Assembly: GCF_003471165.1 (NCBI RefSeq)
Contig: NZ_QRIL01000010.1
Span: forward strand, 62,001-126,000
Length of the DNA stretch: 64,000 nucleotides
Reading direction: 5' to 3'
Source: Ruminococcus sp. AM22-13
GTDB taxonomy: Bacteria > Bacillota > Clostridia > Lachnospirales > Lachnospiraceae
The notes under the pieces: model-generated
Databases searched by the model: none
The model's input: the letters and a program-made list of their open reading frames with translations, nothing else
Told to the model about the DNA's origin: nothing
Shown here: in pieces, positions 25,292-35,300 of the stretch
How the letters are laid out: each line of letters starts with the position of its first letter
Position numbering within the stretch: position 1 is the stretch's first letter
Translations under genes and position numbers: made by a program

Positions 25292-26713
25292 ATGAGCGAG
25301 AACTATAATGATGATGAAATAATAGATAACGATACAGATGATGGAGAAGAGAAGAAAGATAAAGCAGAGAAATTCTGTTTCCTTTGCCGCAGACCGGAGA
25401 GTAAGGCTGGCCCGATGATTGAACTGCCGAATAATATCCACGTCTGCACAGATTGTATGCAGAAGAGCTTTAATTCTATGAATCAGCAGTTCAATGACGG
25501 AAAATTTAATTATTCAGATCTTCTGAATATGCCTAATGTAAGCATGATCGATCTGAGCAGTTTCCAGAATCCTGTTCAGCAGCCGAAGAAGGCCAGGAAG
25601 AAAAAGAAAGAGGAGAAGCCGGTTCTGGATCTTAAGAACATTCCGGCTCCACATAAAATCAAAGAAACTCTTGACCAGTATGTGATCGGTCAGGACAAGG
25701 CTAAGAAAGTAATGTCTGTGGCTGTTTACAATCATTATAAGCGTGTGGCGACGGACACTATGGATGAGATCGAAATCGAGAAGTCCAACATGCTGATGAT
25801 CGGACCTACCGGATGCGGTAAGACCTATCTTGTAAAGACACTCGCGAAACTTCTTGATGTACCGCTTGCTATCGCTGATGCAACGTCTCTTACAGAAGCC
25901 GGATATATCGGTGATGATATAGAGAGTGTTGTTTCCAAGCTGCTGGCGGCGGCAGACAATGATGTGGAGCGTGCAGAACATGGCATTATTTTCATTGATG
26001 AGATCGATAAGATCGCGAAGAAAAAGAATACCAATCAGCGAGATGTCAGTGGTGAGGCTGTGCAGCAGGGAATGCTGAAACTTCTTGAGGGAAGTGAAGT
26101 GGAAGTCCCGGTAGGAGCAAACAGCAAAAATGCGATGGTGCCGCTTGTAACGGTAAATACACGTAATATTCTGTTTATCTGTGGCGGCGCTTTCCCGGAT
26201 CTGGAGAACATCATCAAGGAAAGACTGAATAAACAGGCATCCATTGGCTTCTATGCAGATCTTAAAGACAAATATGACAATGATCCACATATTCTTCAGA
26301 AAGTAACCGTGGAGGATATCCGTAACTTTGGAATGATACCGGAATTTATCGGACGACTTCCGATTATTTTCACTCTGGATGGCCTGACTGAGGATATGCT
26401 GGTGAAGATTCTGAAAGAGCCTAAGAATGCGATACTTAAGCAGTATCAGAAGCTTCTGGCACTGGATGAAGTAAAACTGGAGTTTGAAGACGGAGCACTT
26501 CACGCGATTGCAGCAAAGGCATTAAAGAAAGATACAGGTGCCAGAGCACTTCGCGCGATTCTGGAGGAATACATGCTTGATATCATGTATGAGATTCCAA
26601 AGGATGACAGCATAGGTGAGGTAGTGATCACGAAAGAATACATAGAAGGAAATGGGGGTCCGAGAATCCTTCTTCGTGGTCAGGAACCTGTACTGCTGGA
26701 GGGCGTTCACTGA
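25292..26713 (+). CDS. clpX: ATP-dependent Clp protease ATP-binding subunit ClpX
   Basis: ClpX is the hexameric AAA+ unfoldase that feeds proteins to ClpP. The 473-residue protein has an N-terminal C4 zinc-binding domain (Cys29, Cys32, Cys52, Cys55), Walker A GPTGCGKT (171-178), Walker B IIFIDEIDKI, sensor and arginine-finger regions, and the GYIGDDIESV pore-loop segment. It is longer than typical ClpX (~420) because of an acidic N-terminal extension before the zinc domain and a Lys-rich linker (KKARKKKKEEK) between the zinc and AAA+ domains. clpP and tig are not adjacent, so this may be a second or relocated ClpX-type unfoldase. Confidence 0.93.
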   Translation: MSENYNDDEIIDNDTDDGEEKKDKAEKFCFLCRRPESKAGPMIELPNNIHVCTDCMQKSFNSMNQQFNDGKFNYSDLLNMPNVSMIDLSSFQNPVQQPKKARKKKKEEKPVLDLKNIPAPHKIKETLDQYVIGQDKAKKVMSVAVYNHYKRVATDTMDEIEIEKSNMLMIGPTGCGKTYLVKTLAKLLDVPLAIADATSLTEAGYIGDDIESVVSKLLAAADNDVERAEHGIIFIDEIDKIAKKKNTNQRDVSGEAVQQGMLKLLEGSEVEVPVGANSKNAMVPLVTVNTRNILFICGGAFPDLENIIKERLNKQASIGFYADLKDKYDNDPHILQKVTVEDIRNFGMIPEFIGRLPIIFTLDGLTEDMLVKILKEPKNAILKQYQKLLALDEVKLEFEDGALHAIAAKALKKDTGARALRAILEEYMLDIMYEIPKDDSIGEVVITKEYIEGNGGPRILLRGQEPVLLEGVH

Positions 26714-26804
26714 TTGTAAATATCCGTTTGGCTGTAGCCGCGAAACAACGGGTAATTATAGATGAATAAGCAACTGTAAATTAATTTGGAAAGGGGCAGA
26801 TATT

Positions 26805-27428
26805 ATGGCAGCAGAAATTATTGACGGATTGGTTAAAACACTTTCAAAAACAACCAAAGAAATCGGAAAGGCCACCAAAGAATTAGGCGCCCGCGCAGAA
26901 CAGGGCATCGAAGCACAGAAAATCAGAAATAAGATTGCCAGTGAAGAACGCATCATTGAGAAGATTAAGGTGGATATCGGTGATGTCATTTACAGAAGAC
27001 ACTCTCAGGGTGATGGAATTGACAGTGAACTGAGCGCTTTGTGCCAGGAAATCGACCAGCACTATCTGAAAGTCAGAGAATACAAAGACAGTGCTGCTAA
27101 TATAAAAGGGCAGAAGATCTGTCCTTCCTGCGAGCGGGAAGTTGATATCAATGTAAGCTTTTGTCCATATTGCGGAACTCCATGTCCGACTCCGGAACCG
27201 GCAAAGGATGTAGAGGGTGACACGGTATCTTCTGAGGAAGACTCTGAAGATGGGAGTTGTGGGACTGAGAAAGCGCAGGAAGAAGTACAGCCAGAAGAAC
27301 CAAAAACAGAAGAGTCTGCAGAAGCAAGTTCAGCACAGGAACAGCCAGTGGAGGAATCAACAGTGGAAGAAGAGACAGTGGAAGAACCGGAAGCAGAAAA
27401 AGTAACAGAAGAAGATACAGATAAATAA
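26805..27428 (+). CDS. Zinc-ribbon protein with N-terminal coiled coil and acidic tail
   Basis: The 207-residue protein starts after GGAAAGGGGC. Residues ~1-100 are helical and charged, and probably form a coiled coil. Residues ~104-125 form a zinc ribbon, CPSCEREVDINVSFCPYCG, with four cysteines. The last ~75 residues are highly acidic (Glu-rich, with repeated VEE/PEE). No signal peptide is seen, so it should be cytosolic. Proteins of this layout are common in Clostridia and have no firm function; the zinc ribbon suggests a structural or regulatory role. It lies 91 bp after clpX and may be read from the same transcript. Confidence 0.75.
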   Translation: MAAEIIDGLVKTLSKTTKEIGKATKELGARAEQGIEAQKIRNKIASEERIIEKIKVDIGDVIYRRHSQGDGIDSELSALCQEIDQHYLKVREYKDSAANIKGQKICPSCEREVDINVSFCPYCGTPCPTPEPAKDVEGDTVSSEEDSEDGSCGTEKAQEEVQPEEPKTEESAEASSAQEQPVEESTVEEETVEEPEAEKVTEEDTDK

Positions 27429-27435
27429 CAGAAGA

Positions 27436-27482
27436 AAGCCGCTGCCAGAGAAATGCATTTATTAATTTCGATACAGCGGCTT
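27436..27482 (+). terminator. Weak terminator-like hairpin after the zinc-ribbon gene
   Basis: AAGCCGCTG (27436-27444) pairs with CAGCGGCTT (27474-27482) across a long loop. There is no clear T-run, so termination is uncertain. The remaining gap to 27734 contains TATAAT near 27610 in an AT-rich tract and the palindrome at 27680. Confidence 0.4.
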
Positions 27483-27679
27483 CCCGTATGTGTCCTAAGT
27501 ACAGCGAATATTAAGTAACCAGAGTTTGTTATTGCTCATTCCGTGTCCGCAACACACTTCGCAATGCACAGTAATCTGAATTTTACAAAACTGTAAAAAA
27601 ATTACATTATAATTAAAAATGTATTGCAAAAGACAGGGGTATATGATAACCTTATATCGTATCAGAGGGTACAAAAACC

Positions 27680-27706
27680 GTTACTGGGAACGAAGTAAAC
27701 AGTAAC
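27680..27706. repeat. 27-bp palindromic repeat GTTACTG...CAGTAAC (copy 2, inverted)
   Basis: Inverted relative to copy 1 at 25103-25129, with 24 of 27 identical positions. It lies in the leader of the secreted leucine-rich protein gene, about 30 bp before its start codon. Confidence 0.6.
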
Positions 27707-27734
27707 CCAAAAATCAGGAACAGGAGAGGTAAAG

Positions 27735-29228
27735 ATGAAAAACAGAAAATTATATCAGTTATTTGTCGCAAGTGTGATCAGTGCAACAATGATGACCTCA
27801 GGTGTTTGTGTCAATGCAGCTGATTTTGATGACGATACATCTGCAGTGGCAGAACAGACAACTGATGCAGGAGAAGAGATTCCGGATGTAGATGATACTT
27901 CTGAATTTCAGTCAGATGCAGCAGAGGCAACTGCCGCAGTAGCTGTCAATTCTACAAATTTTCCGGATGCGAAATTCCGTCAGTATATTTTAGACAATAT
28001 TGATACTAACAAAGATAAAAAACTTGCTGCTTCAGAAATCAGCGCTGTTACCAAAATCGATATAACAGGATTAGGCGTTGCGAATCTGAAAGGCATTGAG
28101 AGATTTACAGCTCTTACAGAACTGTATGCTTCCGGCAATAAGTTAAAAACGGTAAGTCTGACAAAGAATACCAAACTGACTGCCATAAATCTGAGTAAGA
28201 ACAGCTTAAGCGGAACATTAGACCTCAGCAAATGTACAAGCCTGCAGACAGTAAGATATTCGAACAACAGTCTGACAAAAGTAACAATGCCATCAAAGAA
28301 ATATCTGAAGAACTTAGATTATGTCGATGCAAGTTACAACAAATTTACAACTCAGACAAATGCAGGGCTGAATATCGGAGACAGCGAGGCACTTCCGAAT
28401 CTGTCAGAGGTTGATGCATCTCACAATGCGATTACATCCTTTAACTGTGCCGGATTTAAAGGAATCCTGGATCTGCGAAATAATAAGATCACTACATTGG
28501 CATTATCCAATGCGACAGAAGGATGTCAGGCAACATCACTTTTCCTTGATGGAAATACATTAAGCAAAACATCTTCCGTAGATTTCACACCGGAATGGAT
28601 CAGTGAGCCACAGCAGTTCAGCTGTGATTCAAAAGTGGCATCTAAAATAAAGATGGTTAAGGCGAAAGCTTCAGCAGGCACATCATGGAATCAGATATCA
28701 TTAAGTATTGGCTCCAGCTCTGAGGATGCTACTTATAAGCTTGAGAGAAAAGCAGGAAATGGCGCATATACAACGATTAAAACATGGGGCGAAGGAGAAC
28801 TTGACGATCCTGAATTCGGCGAGACCTATGATGACACAACAGTTACTGCAGGAACAAGTTATACATATAAACTTACAGCGACTGTAAAGATTAAGGATAA
28901 GAATAAAAATGATAAATCCTGGTCTAACTCAGTAGAGGTGAAAGCAAAAGCTGCATCAGCGAAACCAACAGTTACTGTGAAATCATCTAAAAAAGGATAT
29001 GTAACTGCCAGCTGGAGTGCTACGGATGTAGAAGGATACGATGTATATTATGGAACATCAAAAACTTCTATTAAAAAAGCATTAGCGAAAGGAACAACCA
29101 AAAAGAGTGCATCCAAGAAACTTACAAGTGGAAAGACTTATTATTTCAGAGCACGCGCTTATAAAACTGTAAATGGAAAGAAAGTATATACAGACTACAG
29201 TTCTGTAAAGAAAATAAAAATTAAATAA
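27735..29228 (+). CDS. Secreted protein with EF-hand-like loop, leucine-rich repeats and FN3-like domains
   Basis: This 497-residue exported protein has a signal peptide (about 1-29, cleaved near NAADF). An EF-hand-like loop, DTNKDKKLAASE, sits at about residue 91 and could bind calcium. Irregular leucine-rich repeats follow (~105-280; LTELYASGNKL, LTAINLSKNSL, LSEVDASHNAI). Two FN3-like beta-sandwich domains end the protein (~310-395 and ~415-495). No LPXTG or transmembrane anchor is visible, so it is probably released or held non-covalently. Binding or adhesion is plausible from the domain types; the ligand is unknown. It is followed by its own terminator. Confidence 0.8.
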   Translation: MKNRKLYQLFVASVISATMMTSGVCVNAADFDDDTSAVAEQTTDAGEEIPDVDDTSEFQSDAAEATAAVAVNSTNFPDAKFRQYILDNIDTNKDKKLAASEISAVTKIDITGLGVANLKGIERFTALTELYASGNKLKTVSLTKNTKLTAINLSKNSLSGTLDLSKCTSLQTVRYSNNSLTKVTMPSKKYLKNLDYVDASYNKFTTQTNAGLNIGDSEALPNLSEVDASHNAITSFNCAGFKGILDLRNNKITTLALSNATEGCQATSLFLDGNTLSKTSSVDFTPEWISEPQQFSCDSKVASKIKMVKAKASAGTSWNQISLSIGSSSEDATYKLERKAGNGAYTTIKTWGEGELDDPEFGETYDDTTVTAGTSYTYKLTATVKIKDKNKNDKSWSNSVEVKAKAASAKPTVTVKSSKKGYVTASWSATDVEGYDVYYGTSKTSIKKALAKGTTKKSASKKLTSGKTYYFRARAYKTVNGKKVYTDYSSVKKIKIK

Positions 29229-29240
29229 ATGACATTTAAG

Positions 29241-29286
29241 AGCCGGCAGATGTGAAAGCAGATATCTTTTACAGAGCCGGCTTTTT
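29241..29286 (+). terminator. Rho-independent terminator after the leucine-rich protein gene
   Basis: AGCCGGC (29241-29247) pairs with GCCGGCT (29276-29282) and is followed by a T-run. The loop contains further complementary bases (AAAGCAGATATCTTTT). Confidence 0.75.
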
Positions 29287-29421
29287 GTATCACAGGAACA
29301 TTACGGAGTAATTTCCATGATATAAAAAGCCCTCCGGGCAGGATTGTTTCTTACACTGCTCTCAGACAGCCGGCGAAAGCGGAGCATTGATATCCGCCTG
29401 AAGGGAATAGGAGGGATATTT

Positions 29422-30561
29422 TTGAAGAAACTTTTTAAATTCGGGTATAAAATAACCATTTGTTTTGTAATGATGCTGATACTGCAGACAGGAATGATAA
29501 CAGCAGTATATGGTGCTGCCAAAAAACCGGAAACCCCTGTGCTGAGTGGAAAGGCCAGTGGAAATGAAGTAATGCTTACATGGAATAAAGTAAAGCGGGC
29601 TTCCGGATATCATATTTTTTTATACTATAAAGCCTATGGAAAGTATAAATGCGTGGGCAGAATTAAAGACAAGAATATCACGAGTTTTAAACTGACAGGT
29701 TCTACAGATAAAATATATACATATAAAATACGTTCCTATCTGAAATCGGGCAGTGAAACTTTGTATAGCCCGTTCTCAAAAACATTAGAGATAAAAACAG
29801 CACCCGGAAAACCAGTTATTACCAGGACACAAGTAAAAGAAGAAGGAGTTTCTGTGCAGTGGAAAAAAATCAATTCAGCACAGGGATACCAGGTGTTCAG
29901 ATCAGAAAAAATGAATGGTAGATATAAGAGAATCAAAGTGATTTCCGGTAACAGTACATTTAGTTATCTTGACACAGAAGCTGTCTGTGGAAAGACTTAT
30001 TATTACAAAATACGGGCATATGTAAAAAATCAGGGAAATGTAGTATGCTCTGAATCAAGTGATTCTGCAAAAGCGGTTCAGCGGACAACGATCATGATCG
30101 GAGATTCAAGAACAGATATGATGAAAGATGTTGTTGAGAATGATAAGATTACATGGATCTGTGAAGTTGGTATGGGATATAAATGGCTCAGAGATACAGC
30201 ACTGAAAGAATTACAGGAACAGATGAAAGGAAATGAGGACATTTTTATCTGGCTTGGTGTAAATGATGTATATAATATTTCAAACTATATCAGCCTGCTA
30301 AATGAAGAGGTACCAAAGTGGAAAGCAAAAGGAGCGAATGTGTATATTGTGGCGGTGGGACAGGTGACTAAGGATCCTTATGTGACAAATGAAGAAATCG
30401 AAGAATTTAATTCCAGGATGAAAAATGAAGTTGCCAATGTGAAATATCTGGATCTCTATTCTTATTTAAAGAAAAATGGATATCGAACGACAGATGGAAC
30501 GCATTACGATAACGAGACTACATGGAAGATATACAGATATCTGATGTCTTTTGTATCATGA
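29422..30561 (+). CDS. Secreted protein with two FN3-like domains and a C-terminal SGNH/GDSL hydrolase domain
   Basis: TTG 29422 is the likely start because AGGAGGG lies just upstream; the frame opens earlier at 29344 without such a site. The ~379-residue product has a signal peptide (~1-32), two FN3-like domains (~35-125 and ~128-215) and an SGNH hydrolase domain: IMIGDSRTDMM (nucleophile Ser), WLGVNDV (block III Asn) and TTDGTHYD (block V Asp and His). SGNH enzymes remove acyl groups, commonly from carbohydrates, so deacetylation of a wall or dietary glycan is possible. The FN3 modules resemble those of the preceding secreted protein. Confidence 0.82.
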   Translation: MKKLFKFGYKITICFVMMLILQTGMITAVYGAAKKPETPVLSGKASGNEVMLTWNKVKRASGYHIFLYYKAYGKYKCVGRIKDKNITSFKLTGSTDKIYTYKIRSYLKSGSETLYSPFSKTLEIKTAPGKPVITRTQVKEEGVSVQWKKINSAQGYQVFRSEKMNGRYKRIKVISGNSTFSYLDTEAVCGKTYYYKIRAYVKNQGNVVCSESSDSAKAVQRTTIMIGDSRTDMMKDVVENDKITWICEVGMGYKWLRDTALKELQEQMKGNEDIFIWLGVNDVYNISNYISLLNEEVPKWKAKGANVYIVAVGQVTKDPYVTNEEIEEFNSRMKNEVANVKYLDLYSYLKKNGYRTTDGTHYDNETTWKIYRYLMSFVS

Positions 30562-30712
30562 GAGAGCCTGTTATATTGCCTTCATTCAGACAAACCTGTT
30601 GCAAATGTGATGCATATCTTGCAGAAAGTCTTTTTTCAGGCATGCTCTGGTGTAGATAGTATGCAGATTGCAGAAATGATTTTTCAAACATATTCTGGTA
30701 TATAAAAGAAAA

Positions 30713-30741
30713 ATGGGAAGTCTTGTTAAAAGACTTCCCAT
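30713..30741 (-). terminator. Terminator of the tRNA-Leu transcript
   Basis: ATGGGAAGTCTT and AAGACTTCCCAT form a 12-bp perfect stem. On the minus strand the stem is followed by a T-rich tract (30703-30712). The 150 bp between it and the hydrolase stop show no gene. Confidence 0.85.
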
Positions 30742-30754
30742 AAATAAAAAATAA

Positions 30755-30838
30755 TGCAGAAGATGGGACTTGAACCCACACGATATTGCTACCACAGGCA
30801 CCTGAAGCCTGCGCGTCTGCCAATTCCGCCACTTCTGC
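30755..30838 (-). tRNA. tRNA-Leu, anticodon CAG
   Basis: The minus strand reads as an 84-nt class II tRNA: acceptor GCAGAAG/CTTCTGC, a D-arm beginning TGGCGGAATTGGCAGACGC, anticodon stem CAGGC/GCCTG around TTCAGGT (anticodon CAG, codon CUG), a long variable arm, and T-arm GTGGGTTCAAGTCCCAT. CCA is not encoded. Confidence 0.97.
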
Positions 30839-30915
30839 ATTTCTTATTTATCAACCGCTCTCTCGCGACTGCTCATTTATAATAACCGATACATGGATAA
30901 AAGTCAATAGGTTTT

Positions 30916-30943
30916 TTGAAATTTTTTTAATTTTTTTTACAGT
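30916..30943 (+). promoter_or_regulatory. Possible promoter for structured RNA copy B
   Basis: TTGAAA (30916-30921), 16 bp of mostly T and A, then TACAGT (30938-30943). Transcription would start near 30950, 30 bp before the RNA element. Confidence 0.35.
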
Positions 30944-30979
30944 AGCTTCAAAACAGACAATTTCTGAGTTTAACCAAAT

Positions 30980-31112
30980 CAAGTAAGTCCCCTGTATCAA
31001 TTGCGAAGAGCAATAAGCAGTGGGTGGGGACTTGCTTGTATCAGAAGGGGTACAAGCCCCTTCTGATAAACTGCGAAGCAGTTATTTGGTTATGAGCAAG
31101 TAGCGAAAGCGG
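30980..31112 (+). ncRNA. Structured RNA, copy B of the two-copy element (unknown family)
   Basis: Same architecture as 23455-23588: CAAGTAAGTCCCC (30980-30992) with GGGGACTTGCTTG (31026-31038), enclosing ATTGC/GCAAT; TATCAGAAGGGG (31039-31050) with CCCCTTCTGATA (31057-31068); AACTGC/GCAGTT (31069-31083); then ATTTGGTTAT and GTAGCGAAAGCGG. A clear carA promoter lies downstream, so this copy need not be part of the carA mRNA and may be a free RNA. There is no strong terminator after it, although a CGGAT/ATCCG hairpin follows. Confidence 0.7.
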
Positions 31113-31198
31113 ATTGCGAATATCCGATTGACATTGGAAATCTGACAATACAAAAAGTTTTTTGGTGCAAACTTAATTATTTTTAGCGTCTCATAAGG

Positions 31199-31227
31199 TT
31201 GAAAAAACCACTTCACTGTGATACAAT
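31199..31227 (+). promoter_or_regulatory. carA: Predicted sigma-A promoter of carAB
   Basis: TTGAAA (31199-31204), 17 bp, TACAAT (31222-31227). The leader to the carA start is about 55 nt. No PyrR-type structure was recognised in it. Confidence 0.7.
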
Positions 31228-31288
31228 CTTGAAGATTTAGGAAAAAATAAGTGATAGACACAATATAAAGATAAGAAAGGGAGATTGT

Positions 31289-32365
31289 ATGAAAGCATTT
31301 CTGATATTAGAAGATGGCCATGTGTTCAAAGGTACAAGCATTGGTTCAACGAGAGACGTTATCAGCGAAATCGTCTTTAATACTTCCATGACCGGTTATC
31401 TGGAAGTAATGACCGACCCTTCCTATGCAGGACAGGCAGTATGTATGACTTATCCCCTCATTGGGAATTACGGAATCTGTTATGATGATCAGGAGTCATC
31501 AAAGCCATGGGTGGACGGCTTTATTGTCCGCGAATTATCCCGTGTCCCAAGTAATTTCAGAAGCGTGGACACGATTCAGCATTTCTTAACAAAGCATGAT
31601 ATTCCAGGTATTGCCGGAATTGATACCAGAGCATTGACGAAGATCCTTCGTGAGAAAGGTACCATGAACGGTATGATCACCGTCAATGAAAATTACGATT
31701 TAGATACAATTATCCCCCAGTTAAAAGCATATACAACAGGTAAGGTAGTAGAGAAGGTAACATGCCGCGAGAAAGAAATCTTAAAAGGCGATGGCCCGAA
31801 AGTAGCACTTCTTGACCTGGGAGCAAAGAGAAACATTGCACGTTCCCTGAATGAAAGAGGATGTGAGGTTACAATTTATCCGGCACTGACACCTGCGGAA
31901 GAGATTCTGGAGGCAAATCCGGATGGCATTATGTTAAGTAACGGCCCTGGAGATCCAAAGGAATGTACTTCTATTATAAAAGAAATAAAAAAATTATACG
32001 ATTCTGAAGTTCCGATCTTTGCAATCTGTCTTGGACATCAGCTGATGGCACTTGCAACAGGTGGAGATACCCATAAGATGAAATACGGACACAGAGGCGG
32101 AAACCATCCGGTCAAAGACCTTGCAACAGGACGTGTTTACATTTCTTCCCAGAACCATGGCTATGTAGTAGATGCTGAGGGACTTGAAGAGAAAAACATT
32201 GCAAAACCTGCATTTGTTAATGTCAATGACGGCACAAACGAAGGTATGGCATACGAAGGAAAGAACATCTTTACTGTACAGTTCCATCCTGAAGCATGCC
32301 CGGGACCGCAGGATTCCAGCTACCTGTTTGACAGATTTATGGATATGATGGGAGGAAATAAATAA
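31289..32365 (+). CDS. carA: Carbamoyl-phosphate synthase small (glutaminase) subunit
   Basis: CarA hydrolyses glutamine and passes ammonia to CarB for carbamoyl phosphate, used in pyrimidine and arginine synthesis. The 358-residue protein has the N-terminal CPSase small-chain domain and a class I glutamine amidotransferase domain with the nucleophile Cys247 in AICLGHQ and the His/Glu pair in FHPEACPGP. The ribosome binding site is AAAGGGAGA. The stop overlaps the carB start (TAATG), indicating coupled translation. Confidence 0.98.
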   Translation: MKAFLILEDGHVFKGTSIGSTRDVISEIVFNTSMTGYLEVMTDPSYAGQAVCMTYPLIGNYGICYDDQESSKPWVDGFIVRELSRVPSNFRSVDTIQHFLTKHDIPGIAGIDTRALTKILREKGTMNGMITVNENYDLDTIIPQLKAYTTGKVVEKVTCREKEILKGDGPKVALLDLGAKRNIARSLNERGCEVTIYPALTPAEEILEANPDGIMLSNGPGDPKECTSIIKEIKKLYDSEVPIFAICLGHQLMALATGGDTHKMKYGHRGGNHPVKDLATGRVYISSQNHGYVVDAEGLEEKNIAKPAFVNVNDGTNEGMAYEGKNIFTVQFHPEACPGPQDSSYLFDRFMDMMGGNK

Positions 32366-35300
32366 TGCCAAGAAATAAAGACATTAAAAAAGTACTTGTA
32401 ATTGGTTCCGGCCCGATTATCATCGGCCAGGCAGCAGAGTTTGACTATGCAGGAACACAGGCATGCCGTTCCCTGAAAGAAGAAGGCATTGAGGTTGTTC
32501 TTCTTAACTCCAACCCTGCAACCATCATGACAGATAAAGATATCGCTGACAGAGTTTATATCGAGCCTCTGACAGTAGAAGTAGTAGAACAGCTTATCCT
32601 GAAAGAGAAACCGGACAGCGTCCTTCCTACACTGGGCGGCCAGGCAGGATTAAACCTTGCCATGGAGCTGGATGAGAAAGGTTTCCTGAAAGAACACAAT
32701 ATAAGACTGATTGGTACCACAGCTCTGACCATCAAGAAAGCAGAGGACCGTCAGGAATTTAAAGATACTATGGAGAAGATCGGTGAGCCGATCGCAGCAT
32801 CCAAGGTTGTTACAACAGTAGAAGATGGTCTTGCATTTACAAATACCATCGGCTATCCGGTAGTTCTCCGTCCTGCTTACACACTCGGTGGAAGCGGCGG
32901 CGGTATCGCCCATAATGAATATGAACTCCGTGAAATCCTGGAGAATGGTCTCCGTCTTTCTCGTGTAGGTGAAGTTCTGGTAGAGCGCTGCATCGCAGGA
33001 TGGAAAGAGATTGAATATGAAGTAATGCGTGACAGCGCAGGAAACTGCATCACAGTCTGCAACATGGAGAACATTGACCCGGTTGGTGTTCATACAGGTG
33101 ACTCTATCGTAGTTGCTCCGTCTCAGACACTGGGAGATAAAGAATATCAGATGCTCCGTACTTCAGCCCTGAACATCATCACAGAGCTTGGAATCACAGG
33201 CGGATGTAATGTTCAGTACGCTCTGAAACCGGACAGCTTTGAATACTGTGTAATCGAGGTTAACCCGCGTGTAAGCCGTTCCTCTGCACTTGCAAGTAAG
33301 GCAACAGGTTACCCGATTGCAAAGGTTGCAGCAAAGATTGCCCTAGGTTATACACTGGATGAGATTCCGAATGCGATCACAGGAAAAACATATGCAAGTT
33401 TCGAGCCAATGCTTGACTACTGTGTAGTTAAGATCCCGAGACTTCCATTTGATAAATTTATCACTGCAAAGAGAACCCTTACTACTCAGATGAAGGCTAC
33501 AGGTGAGGTTATGAGTATTTGCCATAACTTTGAAGGTGCCCTGATGAAAGCTATCCGTTCTCTGGAGCAGCACGTAGACAGCCTGATGTCCTACGACTTC
33601 ACACAGCTTACAGACGAGGAACTCCTTGCAGAGCTGGAAATCGTAGATGACCGCAGAATCTGGAAGATTGCAGAAGCAATCCGTCGTGGTATGCCGCAGT
33701 CCATGCTTCATGACATCACACAGATTGATATCTGGTTCATCGATAAGATTGCAATCCTTGTAGGTATGGAAAATGCTCTTAAGACCAGAAAGCTTACAAA
33801 AGAGCTTCTCCTTGAAGCAAAACGCATGGAATTCCCGGACTACATCGTTGCACGTCTGACAGGCAAAACGGAAGAAGAGATTAAAGCTCTCCGTGAAGAA
33901 TATCAGATTAAAGCAGCATATAAGATGGTTGATACCTGTGCCGCAGAATTTGCGGCAGCAACACCATATTACTATTCTGTATACGGTGATGAAGGCACAG
34001 AGAATGAAGCAGTAGCAACACCGGATAAAAAGAAAATCCTGGTACTTGGTTCCGGCCCGATCCGTATCGGCCAGGGTATTGAGTTCGACTTCTGTTCCGT
34101 ACACTGTACATGGGCATTTGCAAAAGAAGGCTATGAGACGATTATCATCAACAACAACCCGGAAACAGTAAGTACAGACTTTGATATTGCAGATAAACTG
34201 TATTTCGAGCCTCTGACACCGGAAGATGTTGAGAATGTAGTAAATATCGAGAAACCGGACGGAGCAGTTGTACAGTTTGGTGGTCAGACAGCTATCAAAT
34301 TAACAGAAGCACTGACAAAGATGGGGGTTAAGATCCTCGGAACATCTGCTGAGAACGTAGATGCAGCAGAAGACAGAGAACTTTTCGACGAGATTCTTGA
34401 AAAATGTGAGATCCCGAGACCAAAGGGACAGACAGTATTTACTGCTGAGGAAGCTAAGAAAGCGGCAAATGAGCTGGGCTATCCTGTTCTGGTTCGTCCT
34501 TCCTATGTACTTGGCGGTCAGGGCATGAGAATCGCTGTAAGCGATGAGGACGTAGAAGAGTATATCGGTGTGATCAACCAAATCGCACAGGAGCACCCGA
34601 TCCTTGTTGATAAATATCTGATGGGTAAGGAAATCGAAGTCGATGCTGTATGCGATGGCGAGGATATCCTGATCCCTGGTATCATGGAGCACATTGAGCG
34701 TGCCGGAATCCACTCCGGTGACAGTATCTCCGTATACCCGGCAAAGACCATCAGCGAAAAAGCAAAAGAGACAATTGCAGAATACACCAGACGTCTTGCA
34801 AGAGCACTGCATGTTATCGGTATGATCAACATCCAGTTCATTGTTCTTGGAGATGATGTATATGTAATCGAGGTTAATCCTCGTTCCAGCCGTACTGTAC
34901 CGTACATCAGCAAGGTAACAGGAATCCCGATCGTTCCTCTTGCAACTAAGGTAATTCTTGGATACAAGCTGAAAGACATGGGCTATGAACCGGGACTTCA
35001 GCCGGAAGCAAAACACTATGCGATCAAGATGCCTGTATTCTCATTTGAGAAGATCCGCGGCGCTGATATCAGCCTTGGACCGGAAATGAAGTCCACAGGT
35101 GAGTGTCTTGGTATTGCTGAGACATTCAATGAAGCGCTTTATAAAGCATTTATCGGAGCTGGTATCCGTCTTCCGAAACACAAAAACATGATCATCACTG
35201 TTAAAGACGAAGACAAACAGGATATCATCCCGATCGCAAGAAGATTCGAAGCACTTGGCTACAGAATCTATGCTACACTGGGAACTGCAAAAGTCCTCAA

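Noticed and set aside
25514..26503. 329-codon antisense frame inside clpX
   Set aside because: It lies wholly opposite the clpX coding sequence, has no ribosome binding site and its product is Cys/His/Leu-rich without domain character; a shadow of codon bias.
31113..31288. PyrR or T-box type attenuator before carA
   Set aside because: No T-box sequence, PyrR-binding loop or terminator is present; a plain sigma-A promoter is the simplest reading.
33343..35016. Long antisense frames in carB
   Set aside because: carB is a complete, well-conserved gene; these frames reflect its third-position bias.
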